Positions 1-5,554 of a stretch of 6,742 bases of DNA are shown piece by piece. The notes under the pieces are model-generated. The model had not been told where the DNA came from, searched no databases, and saw only the letters and a program-made list of their open reading frames with translations. The first letter of the stretch is position 1, and each line of letters opens with the position of its first letter. The position numbers and the translations under genes were made by a program. Origin of the DNA: Lachnospiraceae bacterium (GTDB lineage: Bacteria > Bacillota > Clostridia > Lachnospirales > Lachnospiraceae); the NCBI GenBank assembly GCA_900751785.1, contig CAADSM010000026.1, positions 1 to 6,742 of the forward strand. Reading direction: 5' to 3'.

Positions 1-647
1 GTGTGGGGGGGGAAAAACCACCCCCCCTCCGCATAATAAAAAAGCCGGTCTGCGTTGGCCTGATTCCGGTAGGCGCCCGCCTGCACTGTGTAGCCGGAGG
101 AAGGGAGCCCGCTGCCTGTGTCGAGAGTGTCCAGGATCGCGTCTGCGATGGCGAGCGCGATATCGTTAAAGTTGTCGTCGAAGAGCTGATTGTCCGTGTC
201 AGAATTGATGAATCCGACTTCTACGAGGACCGCAGGCATCTTCGTGCGTCTGAGGACGACCAGTCCGGGGCGGGCTTTGACTCCGAGGTTTACGAATCCC
301 ACTGCCTCCAGCTGTTCGTTGATATTTTCCGCCATTTCCAGTTTGATTCCCGACTTGTCATAGATGAGCGATTCGACGCCGGAAACGGCGTTGTCTGTGG
401 GATAGGAGTTCCGGTGGATAGAGATGAAGAAGTCTGCTCCGGATGCGTTGGCCTCCATGGCCTTCTGATAGGGAGATTCATAGACGTCGGTAGTGCGGGT
501 GTATTCCACGTTGATCCCTCGGTTTTGAAGGATCTCCCCGATGGTGAGTGTGAGAGCGAGAGTGTCATCTTTTTCCTGCCGCCCGTTGTATACGGCGCCG
601 GGATCGCGGCCTCCGTGTCCGGCATCGAGCATGATTGAATAGGGCAT
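1..647 (-). CDS. N-acetylmuramoyl-L-alanine amidase (Amidase_3) with C-terminal SPOR domain, 3' end cut off by window edge
   Basis: This enzyme cleaves the amide bond between MurNAc and L-Ala in peptidoglycan. The ATG at 645-647 gives MPYSIMLDAGHGGRDPGA, and the frame stays open for 215 codons to the window edge. Amidase_3 zinc and catalytic residues are visible: His11 (DAGHGG), Glu25 (RQEKDD), His78 (SIHRN) and Glu143 (LVEVGFINSD). A short Gly/Ser/Pro linker (about 177-185) leads into the start of a SPOR glycan-binding domain (YTVQAGAYRNQANADRL, 186-202). There is no signal peptide, as in Bacillus CwlC/CwlH, which act from the mother-cell cytoplasm during sporulation. A role in mother-cell lysis is therefore plausible but inferred. 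AAGGA at 657-661 lies 9 bases before the start. The last few visible residues (Gly-Gly, Phe-Phe, Pro-Pro) come from long homopolymers and may be unreliable. Confidence 0.9.
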   Translation of the reverse strand, partial: MPYSIMLDAGHGGRDPGAVYNGRQEKDDTLALTLTIGEILQNRGINVEYTRTTDVYESPYQKAMEANASGADFFISIHRNSYPTDNAVSGVESLIYDKSGIKLEMAENINEQLEAVGFVNLGVKARPGLVVLRRTKMPAVLVEVGFINSDTDNQLFDDNFNDIALAIADAILDTLDTGSGLPSSGYTVQAGAYRNQANADRLFYYAEGGWFFPPH

Positions 648-674
648 AGTGTATGTTCCTTTTCCGATTGATCT

Positions 675-703
675 ATAATAATGTATGCAGACGCACAAAA
701 AAA
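675..703 (-). promoter_or_regulatory. Possible weak promoter for the amidase gene
   Basis: Reading the minus strand, a TATTAT (675-680) lies about 28 bases before the amidase ATG. No good -35 box is present at 17 bases; the position falls in the T run of the upstream terminator. A sporulation sigma factor could read a different signal here, but I cannot identify one. The assignment rests mainly on the need for a start site after the terminator. Confidence 0.25.
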
Positions 704-763
704 GGTGAGCGCAGGAGCAGCGCTGTTTGAGATCAGCAAAGCTGCTTCTGCGGTCACCTTTTT
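697..763 (-). terminator. Long intrinsic terminator of the CNNM/CorC-family gene
   Basis: The arms 697-725 and 734-763 are nearly complementary: A-run, GGTGA, GCGCAG and GAGCAGC pair with GCTGCTTCTGC, TCACC and a T-run, with a few mismatches or wobbles. On the minus strand the stem ends in seven T residues at 703-697, about 33 bases after the stop codon of the gene at 796-2160. The A run on the other side means it could also work in the opposite direction, but no plus-strand gene enters it. It separates the amidase from the upstream gene, so the two are probably separate transcripts. Confidence 0.85.
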
Positions 764-795
764 AAAAACAGGGTGATTCATAAACGAGAGCCAGG

Positions 796-2160
796 TCAGC
801 CTTCTCCGGCCGTGATGGAATGATGCCCTGCGGAAGATGCGGCTGTCCCGCCCTTCTCGCCATCATCGGGCGAAGCAGTGTCTTCCTCGCTGGCCTCCGT
901 TTCCGTTTCAGGCAGATAGACGTGCACCTGCTCTATACGGTTCTTGTCAAGCTTCTCGACAACGAGTCTGACGCCGTCCTCCGTGCATACCTCATCGTGC
1001 TCCTCAGGCAGCCGGTCGTTCAGATGCTCGATGATGAATCCGCCAAGAGAATCATAATCCTCTGAGTTGAGATCCGTGCCGAGCCGGTCGTTTACGTCGT
1101 CAAGGCTTGTCGATCCCTCGACGAGATATTCTCTCTCAGCGAGCTCCTGGATCGCCTCGTCCTCTTTTTCGTCATATTCATCATGGATCTCGCCGACGAT
1201 CTCCTCGAGGATATCTTCCAGTGTGATCAGTCCTGCCATCTCGCCGTATTCGTCGAGGACAATAGCGATATTGAACGTTGACGCGCGCATCTCTACGAGA
1301 AGTTCGGAGATGCTCTTGTACTCATAGGTGAAATGAGGCTGCCGCATGATATCCCGGATATTAAACGGTTCATTTCTGTCATAGAGCAGCAGATCCTTCA
1401 TATTGATGATGCCGACGATATTGTCCGGTGTTTCCTCGTAGACCGGAAGCCGCGTGAACTTGTCTTCCCGGAAGATGTCGATGAGCTCTTCGTAGGTATT
1501 CTCCACATTTGCAAAGGTCACATGTACTCTCGGCACCATGATGTCCTTGGCGTTGGCGTCGCCTAAGTCGAACACGTTGTAGATCATTTCCTTCTCATCG
1601 GATTCGATCACGCCGTTTTCATGGCTGACATCTACGATGGTCCGAAGTTCATCCTCGGTCAGGCTCTTTTTCTCCGCATTCGGATCTACCCGGAGCAGGA
1701 ACATGATTCCTCTTGAGAAAAGATTGATGACAAAGATCACGGGGGTCATGAATGTCATGAATATCTTGATGATCCTGATGTATCTGAGAGCAATCTTTTC
1801 AGCGTTGAGTGTGGCGTAGGTTTTCGGCGTGATCTCGCCGAATACAAGTATGGCAACAGTGAGTACCGCGGTCGCGATACTGACCATATATCCGCCGAAG
1901 GCATATGCAAGTGTGGTGGCGAGAGAAGAAGCTGAAAGGTTGACGATGTTGTTACCTATTAATATGGCGCTCAGCATCTTGGAGGTGTGATTCTCGGTCA
2001 CGTCCAGTACGAGGGCGGCGCGCTTGTCACCCGCATCAGCGAGAGAACGGAGACGGATCTTGTTCACCGTCGTGAGCGCTGTCTCGGAAGACGAGAAAAA
2101 GGCCGAGAGCATCAGAAGAATGATCAATATGATAAGTTGAAAAGTGTCACCAGAGTCCAC
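796..2160 (-). CDS. CNNM / CBS-pair / CorC-HlyC family membrane protein (putative cation transporter, 'hemolysin family')
   Basis: This 454-residue protein has the standard architecture of its family. An N-terminal CNNM (DUF21) membrane domain (about 1-190) has hydrophobic segments at about 6-24, 67-85, 92-110 and 130-157, plus conserved FFSSSETALT (21-30), ILIGNNIVN (66-74) and FGEITPKT (107-114). A cytoplasmic CBS pair follows at about 205-330 (DIMVPR at 206-211), then a CorC_HlyC domain at about 343-418. An acidic, low-complexity tail (about 418-454) is probably disordered. Relatives such as CorC and bacterial CNNM proteins move Mg2+, probably in exchange for Na+; the older 'hemolysin' name is not evidence of toxin activity. 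The start is GTG at 2158-2160: no in-frame ATG lies nearby upstream, and the first membrane helix begins almost at once. A GGAGTG site sits 11 bases before it, a longish spacing. Substrate is inferred from family only. Confidence 0.93.
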   Translation of the reverse strand: MDSGDTFQLIILIILLMLSAFFSSSETALTTVNKIRLRSLADAGDKRAALVLDVTENHTSKMLSAILIGNNIVNLSASSLATTLAYAFGGYMVSIATAVLTVAILVFGEITPKTYATLNAEKIALRYIRIIKIFMTFMTPVIFVINLFSRGIMFLLRVDPNAEKKSLTEDELRTIVDVSHENGVIESDEKEMIYNVFDLGDANAKDIMVPRVHVTFANVENTYEELIDIFREDKFTRLPVYEETPDNIVGIINMKDLLLYDRNEPFNIRDIMRQPHFTYEYKSISELLVEMRASTFNIAIVLDEYGEMAGLITLEDILEEIVGEIHDEYDEKEDEAIQELAEREYLVEGSTSLDDVNDRLGTDLNSEDYDSLGGFIIEHLNDRLPEEHDEVCTEDGVRLVVEKLDKNRIEQVHVYLPETETEASEEDTASPDDGEKGGTAASSAGHHSITAGEG

Positions 2161-2192
2161 TGTAGTTTTTTCACTCCTTTTGTTAATACAGT

Positions 2193-2209
2193 GCGCCGAA
2201 GTCAGGCGC
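2193..2209 (-). other. Small hairpin in the 5' leader of the CNNM/CorC-family gene
   Basis: GCGCC (2193-2197) and GGCGC (2205-2209) form a 5-bp GC stem with a 7-base loop, between the predicted transcription start and the ribosome site. It is too small to be a recognisable riboswitch. It may stabilise the leader or be chance. Confidence 0.35.
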
Positions 2210-2231
2210 GTGAATTTAGTGATACCGGTAC

Positions 2232-2260
2232 ATTATACACCGCTTTGGCCGTTTTGACAA
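2232..2260 (-). promoter_or_regulatory. Sigma-A type promoter of the CNNM/CorC-family gene
   Basis: On the minus strand TTGTCA (2255-2260) and TATAAT (2232-2237) are separated by exactly 17 bases, close to the housekeeping consensus. Transcription would start near 2225 and give a leader of roughly 65 bases before the GTG start at 2160. Confidence 0.78.
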
Positions 2261-2279
2261 GATTGACGAGGACCGTCTC

Positions 2280-2308
2280 TTTACTTTGCGGCGGGGCTGG
2301 TTTATAAT
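2280..2308 (+). promoter_or_regulatory. Sigma-A type promoter of the murB-rapZ-whiA-HPr operon
   Basis: TTTACT (2280-2285) and a perfect TATAAT (2303-2308) are spaced by 17 bases. Transcription would start near 2315, leaving a leader of about 90 bases. The leader can form a small GGCAG/CTGCC hairpin (2314-2318 with 2327-2331). The -35 box is 4 of 6 to consensus, so the promoter is probably moderate in strength. Confidence 0.65.
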
Positions 2309-2392
2309 ATGGGGGCAGAACCGGAGCTGCCGTTTATGCATGAGCCGATGCGGCAAAAGCGTGGACAGCAGTGGAAAAGAAGAAATAGAAAC

Positions 2393-2396
2393 GGAG
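2393..2396 (+). promoter_or_regulatory. Ribosome binding site that decides the murB start
   Basis: GGAG here is only 1 base from the ATG at 2398 but 7 bases from the ATG at 2404. The second spacing is the functional one, so the protein should begin MDLYKEL rather than MFMDLYKEL. Confidence 0.75.
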
Positions 2397-2403
2397 TATG
2401 TTT

Positions 2404-3309
2404 ATGGATTTATATAAAGAGCTGTGTGCGATCGCAGGCAAGGATGCCGTATCTGCAGATGAAAGGATGGATCGGCATACTACGTTCCGGATCGGAGGAA
2501 CGGCGGACTGGTTTGTCACGCCGTCACGGACAGAAGAAGTGAGGGAGATCATCCAGCTTTGCAGGAAGGAGTCTGTACCCTACTACATTATGGGGAATGG
2601 CAGCAACCTTCTGGTAGGAGACCGCGGATACCGCGGAGTGATCATCCAGGTCTTTAAAAAGATGAGCGGGATACGCACAGAGGGGGAAAAGATCTATGCG
2701 CAGGCAGGCGCGCTCCTATCGAAAGCAGCAGCTGCGGCCTGTGAAGCTGAGCTTACGGGAATGGAGTTCGCTTCAGGGATTCCGGGAACGCTGGGCGGCG
2801 CGATCAGGATGAATGCGGGCGCCTACGGCGGTGAGATGGCCCAGGTGCTTGAGAGCGCGACCGTGCTGACGCCGGAAGGCGAGATCCTTACGATCCCTGC
2901 GGACCAGATGGGGATGGGATACCGCACGAGCATTGTGTCCAGGATGGACTATGTGGTGCTGGAGGCTGTCCTTGCGCTGAAGAAGGGGGATAAAGTGGAG
3001 ATCCGCGCCCGGATGGATGACCTGAAGCAGAAGCGAGTGAGCAAGCAGCCGCTTGAGTTCGGCAGTGCGGGGAGCACCTTTAAACGGCCGGAGGGATATT
3101 TCGCCGGAAAACTGATCGAGGATGCGGGACTGAGGGGCTTTCGCATCGGCGACGCGCAGGTGTCTGAAAAGCACTGCGGTTTTGTCATCAACAGGGGGAA
3201 GGCAACAGCGGCGGAAGTACAGGAGCTGATGGATGAGGTCATCCGCCGCGTGGAGGAAAGTTCCGGCGTGCGTCTTGAGCCGGAAGTCAAAAGGATAGGA
3301 GAGTTTTAA
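2404..3309 (+). CDS. murB: UDP-N-acetylmuramate dehydrogenase (UDP-N-acetylenolpyruvoylglucosamine reductase), MurB
   Basis: A cytoplasmic flavoenzyme that uses NADPH and FAD to reduce UDP-GlcNAc-enolpyruvate to UDP-MurNAc, the second committed step of peptidoglycan precursor synthesis. At 301 residues it matches the shorter Gram-positive type. FAD-binding motifs are clear: HTTFRIGG (25-32), MGNGSNLLVGD (63-73) and ASGIPGTLGGAIRMNAGAYGGEM (split across 123-145). YRTS (173-176) holds the expected active-site Arg. GSAGSTFKRP (220-229) carries the proton-donating Ser at 224, and the LEPEV near residue 291-295 carries the conserved Glu. All key residues are present, so the enzyme should be active. 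It is the first gene of the plus-strand operon and ends 3 bases before rapZ. Start chosen by ribosome-site spacing. Confidence 0.97.
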   Translation: MDLYKELCAIAGKDAVSADERMDRHTTFRIGGTADWFVTPSRTEEVREIIQLCRKESVPYYIMGNGSNLLVGDRGYRGVIIQVFKKMSGIRTEGEKIYAQAGALLSKAAAAACEAELTGMEFASGIPGTLGGAIRMNAGAYGGEMAQVLESATVLTPEGEILTIPADQMGMGYRTSIVSRMDYVVLEAVLALKKGDKVEIRARMDDLKQKRVSKQPLEFGSAGSTFKRPEGYFAGKLIEDAGLRGFRIGDAQVSEKHCGFVINRGKATAAEVQELMDEVIRRVEESSGVRLEPEVKRIGEF

Positions 3310-3312
3310 AAG

Positions 3313-4191
3313 ATGCGTTTTGTAATAGTTACAGGCATGTCGGGAGCGGGGAAGTCAACTGCTTTGAAGATGCTCGAGGATATGGGATACTTCTGTGTGG
3401 ATAATCTGCCGATCCCGCTGCTCCCAAGGTTTGTGGAGATGCTGGACGCGCCGGGCGAAGAGGTCAAGAAGACGGCGCTCGGTCTGGATGTGCGCAGCGG
3501 GCAGGACCTGGAAGGCCTGGAGACGGTCCTCAAGGAAATGGACGAGAAGGAAGTCGGGTATGAGATCCTCTTTCTGGATGCCCATGACGATGTGCTCGTC
3601 AAGCGCTATAAGGAGACGAGGCGCCAGCATCCGCTGAGCGGCTCCGGGCGCGTGGACACGGGGATCGCGAAAGAGAGGGAGAAGATCGCTTTTCTGAAGA
3701 TGAAGGCGACGTATATCCTTGATACGAGTAAAATGCTGACGCGGGAGCTGCGGCTGGAGTTGGAGAAGATCTTCGTGGACGGCCAGAGCTTCTGCAATCT
3801 GTTCATCACGGTGATGTCATTCGGGTTTAAGTATGGGATCCCCCAGGACGCGGACCTGGTATTTGACGTGCGCTTCCTCCCGAATCCGTATTATATCGAT
3901 ACGCTCAGGGAGAAGACCGGCAATGATCCGGAGGTGCAGGACTATGTCATGGAGAATGACAAGACCCGCATCTTCCTTGAAAAACTGAAGGATATGGCAG
4001 AGTTTTTGATCCCGAACTACATTCTGGAGGGCAAGAACCAGCTTGTTATTGCCATCGGGTGTACGGGAGGCAAGCACCGTTCGGTGACGCTGGCTAACGC
4101 GCTCTACCAGATCCTGGAGCATGAGGAGAGCTACGGCGTGCGGATTGAGCACCGGGATATCGGGAAGGACAGTATTACGAAGAGAAAATAG
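3313..4191 (+). CDS. rapZ: RapZ / YvcJ family nucleotide-binding protein (RNase adapter)
   Basis: A 292-residue P-loop protein of full family length. The N-terminal ATPase-like domain has Walker A TGMSGAGKST (7-16) and Walker B-like ILFLDA (85-90), plus GLDVRS (57-62) and the RRQHPL segment (103-108). The C-terminal domain has the family hallmarks DVRFLPNPYY (185-194) and AIGCTGGKHRSV (247-258). In Escherichia coli RapZ senses glucosamine-6-phosphate and guides RNase E to the small RNA GlmZ. Firmicutes lack that sRNA circuit; B. subtilis YvcJ binds and hydrolyses nucleotides and its role is less settled. Position next to murB fits a link to amino-sugar and wall-precursor supply, which is inference. 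GGAGAG at 3299-3304 inside the murB end serves as ribosome site, so the two genes are likely co-translated. Confidence 0.96.
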   Translation: MRFVIVTGMSGAGKSTALKMLEDMGYFCVDNLPIPLLPRFVEMLDAPGEEVKKTALGLDVRSGQDLEGLETVLKEMDEKEVGYEILFLDAHDDVLVKRYKETRRQHPLSGSGRVDTGIAKEREKIAFLKMKATYILDTSKMLTRELRLELEKIFVDGQSFCNLFITVMSFGFKYGIPQDADLVFDVRFLPNPYYIDTLREKTGNDPEVQDYVMENDKTRIFLEKLKDMAEFLIPNYILEGKNQLVIAIGCTGGKHRSVTLANALYQILEHEESYGVRIEHRDIGKDSITKRK

Positions 4192-4203
4192 ATGGATAAT
4201 AAT

Positions 4204-4209
4204 AGGTGA
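4204..4209 (+). promoter_or_regulatory. Ribosome binding site that decides the whiA start
   Basis: AGGTGA lies 5 bases before the ATG at 4215. The longer reading frame that opens with GTG at 4206 would begin inside this ribosome site, so the ATG giving MSFSGNVKEEL is preferred; family members also start MSFS. Confidence 0.7.
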
Positions 4210-4214
4210 TCGAG

Positions 4215-5174
4215 ATGTCATTTTCCGGAAATGTGAAAGAAGAACTGGCGAAGAACATCAGTTCCGCAAGACACTGCTGTATTGCGGAGCTGGCGGCTTT
4301 TATCGGAATGTGTGGGACGGTGGTGATCAACAGGTTTGACAGGTGCAGTGTGAAAATCCACACGGAAAATCTTCTTGTTGCAAGAAAAGTCTTTACATTG
4401 ATAGAAAAAACATTTAATATAAAGACTGATATCTCTGTCAGGAGAAATATATCAAAGCAGACCGTGTCCTACTCAGTCGTTGTGAAGCGGCATGAGGACG
4501 CGCTGCGTATTCTCCAGGCGACAAAATATCTGGACGACTATCAGAGCAGCGCGGAAGAGCTTCACGCCGTGAATCCTCTGATCGTGCAGCAGATGTGCTG
4601 TCGCCGGGCTTTTCTGCGCGGAGCTTTTCAGGCATCCGGATCCATGAGTGATCCGAGTAAATCCTATCATTTTGAGATCGTGTGTTCCTCCCAGATGATG
4701 GCGGAACAGATCCGTGATCTGATATGCGGATTTTCTATGGATGCGAAGATCGTCCAGCGGAAGAAGTCTTATGTGGTCTATTTAAAAGAAGGCTCTCAGA
4801 TAGTAGATATCCTGAATATCATGGAGGCGCATGTGTCGCTGATGGCGCTTGAGAATGTCAGGATTCTCAAGGAAATGCGGAACTCCGTAAACAGAAAAGT
4901 GAATTGTGAGACTGCCAATATTAATAAGACAGTGTCTGCAGCGGTAAAACAGGTTGAGGATATTACATATCTCAGAGATACTATCGGGTTTGAAAACATG
5001 CCGGAGGGGCTTGTGGAGGCTGCAATGGCGCGGTTGGAGAATCCGGATGCGACTCTGAAAGAGCTGGGAGCAGTGTTGACACCGCCTGTGGGAAAATCAG
5101 GGATCAATCACAGGCTGCGTAAACTGAGTGAATTGGCGGATAAGGTGAGGCGAGAACAAGGAGGATTATTATGA
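4215..5174 (+). CDS. whiA: DNA-binding protein WhiA (cell division / sporulation regulator)
   Basis: WhiA is a DNA-binding protein, required for sporulation septation with WhiB in Streptomyces and affecting division and chromosome segregation in B. subtilis. The 319-residue product has an N-terminal domain starting MSFSGNVKEELA, with ARHCCIAELAAFI at 18-30. The second half of the degenerate LAGLIDADG homing-endonuclease-like region is CCRRAFLRGAFQASGSMSDP (128-147). NRKVNCETANINKT (226-239) is the family linker. The C-terminal helix-turn-helix is marked by LKELGAVLTPPVGKSGINHR (281-300). The endonuclease fold in this family is not catalytic. It ends inside an ATGA overlap with the HPr-family gene, which implies translational coupling. 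The first third (about 4330-4460) is visibly richer in A/T than murB and rapZ. yvcK, the neighbour in B. subtilis, is missing upstream. Confidence 0.96.
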   Translation: MSFSGNVKEELAKNISSARHCCIAELAAFIGMCGTVVINRFDRCSVKIHTENLLVARKVFTLIEKTFNIKTDISVRRNISKQTVSYSVVVKRHEDALRILQATKYLDDYQSSAEELHAVNPLIVQQMCCRRAFLRGAFQASGSMSDPSKSYHFEIVCSSQMMAEQIRDLICGFSMDAKIVQRKKSYVVYLKEGSQIVDILNIMEAHVSLMALENVRILKEMRNSVNRKVNCETANINKTVSAAVKQVEDITYLRDTIGFENMPEGLVEAAMARLENPDATLKELGAVLTPPVGKSGINHRLRKLSELADKVRREQGGLL

Positions 5175-5431
5175 TTAGAACACCTGTTGTAGTAAAATCA
5201 GAGAAGGGCCTTGACGGAAGACCTATTGCATTGTTGGTTCAGGAAGCAAGTCAGTATGCCAGCAAGGTATATATCCAGGTCGGCGAGAAGAACATCAATG
5301 CGAAGAGCATTATGGGGATGATGAGCCTGAGTCTGGCAGGCGGAGATGAGATCACAGTAGTGACAGACGGCGAGGACGAGAAGAAAGCCGCTGAAGGGAT
5401 CAAGACATTTTTCGCTGAAGCAAACAACTAG
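5171..5431 (+). CDS. HPr-family protein, Crh-like: Asp at position 15 in place of catalytic His, Ser46 kept
   Basis: The 86-residue product spans one complete HPr fold. In true HPr the GLHARP motif carries His15, which relays phosphate from Enzyme I to PTS sugar transporters. Here it reads GLDGRP (13-18), so residue 15 is Asp (codon GAC at 5213-5215, one base from CAC His). The regulatory site NAKSIMGMMSL (43-53) has Ser46 at the canonical position, so HPr kinase/phosphorylase could still modify it. B. subtilis Crh has the same pattern (Gln15, Ser46) and the same place directly after whiA; VQEA at 23-26 also resembles Crh. The likely role is a CcpA co-regulator or metabolic sensor rather than sugar transport. 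AAGGAGG at 5159-5165 is a strong ribosome site, and the start overlaps the whiA stop by 4 bases. A normal HPr gene should lie elsewhere in the genome. Confidence 0.92.
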   Translation: MIRTPVVVKSEKGLDGRPIALLVQEASQYASKVYIQVGEKNINAKSIMGMMSLSLAGGDEITVVTDGEDEKKAAEGIKTFFAEANN

Positions 5432-5441
5432 AGTTCTGTAT

Positions 5442-5460
5442 TCCCGTCAGTCTGACGGGA
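5442..5460 (+). other. Perfect 8-bp hairpin after the HPr-family gene
   Basis: TCCCGTCA (5442-5449) and TGACGGGA (5453-5460) pair perfectly around a 3-base loop, 11 bases after the stop codon. The following bases are TTAAAATAG, so it lacks the T run of an intrinsic terminator. It may protect the operon mRNA 3' end or pause polymerase just ahead of the real terminator. Confidence 0.6.
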
Positions 5461-5484
5461 TTAAAATAGAAGAATCGTAATAAG

Positions 5485-5516
5485 AAAAAGGGCTGTGCTG
5501 TCGGTACAGCCTTTTT
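5485..5516 (+). terminator. Intrinsic terminator of the murB-rapZ-whiA-HPr operon
   Basis: GGCTGTGC (5491-5498) pairs with GTACAGCC (5504-5511), with one G-T wobble, around a 5-base loop, followed by five T residues (5512-5516). An A run on the left (5485-5489) makes it potentially bidirectional. It ends the operon about 60 bases after the HPr-family gene and insulates the kinase gene. Confidence 0.88.
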
Positions 5517-5526
5517 CGACTATAAA
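5498..5526 (+). promoter_or_regulatory. Possible promoter of the lipid-kinase gene, overlapping the terminator
   Basis: TATAAA (5521-5526) lies just after the terminator T run and 28 bases before the kinase ATG. The base set at the -35 position (CTGTCG at 5498-5503) is a poor match and sits inside the terminator stem. A promoter is expected here because the terminator isolates the gene, but this one is weak on sequence. Leak-through transcription is the alternative. Confidence 0.3.
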
Positions 5527-5540
5527 AGAAAAGTCATCGG

Positions 5541-5547
5541 AAAGGAG
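5541..5547 (+). promoter_or_regulatory. Ribosome binding site that decides the lipid-kinase start
   Basis: AAAGGAG is 7 bases before the ATG at 5555. A longer frame opens upstream at 5495, but that part overlaps the terminator stem and has no ribosome site. Confidence 0.85.
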
Positions 5548-5554
5548 TGCCTGC

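Noticed and set aside
91..106. Apparent frameshift between the amidase domain and the SPOR domain
   Set aside because: Recounting the bases showed CCCTTCCTCC with both T residues; the SPOR motif is in the same frame as the ATG at 647.
3..638. 211-codon open frame on the plus strand
   Set aside because: It lies opposite the amidase, whose zinc and catalytic motifs are clear; no family motif or ribosome site is seen in the plus frame.
290..781. 163-codon open frame on the minus strand, overlapping the terminator
   Set aside because: Another frame of the same strand carries the amidase; this one starts inside the terminator region and its protein is low in recognisable motifs.
796..2160. True hemolysin function for the CNNM/CorC-family gene
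   Set aside because: Family name only; architecture is that of a cation transporter with CBS regulation.
2309..2542. 77-codon plus-strand frame overlapping the murB start
   Set aside because: It is in another frame over the murB leader and first codons with no motif; murB is unambiguous.
4192..4209. Five-codon mini-frame (MDNNR) between rapZ and whiA
   Set aside because: It has no ribosome site of its own spacing and overlaps the whiA ribosome site; likely chance.
4206..4214. GTG start for whiA adding three residues
   Set aside because: It would place the start within the ribosome site; the ATG at 4215 matches the family's usual MSFS start.
5495..5554. Upstream extension of the lipid-kinase frame
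   Set aside because: It covers the terminator stem and lacks a ribosome site; the ATG at 5555 has AAAGGAG at ideal spacing and begins right at the conserved fold.
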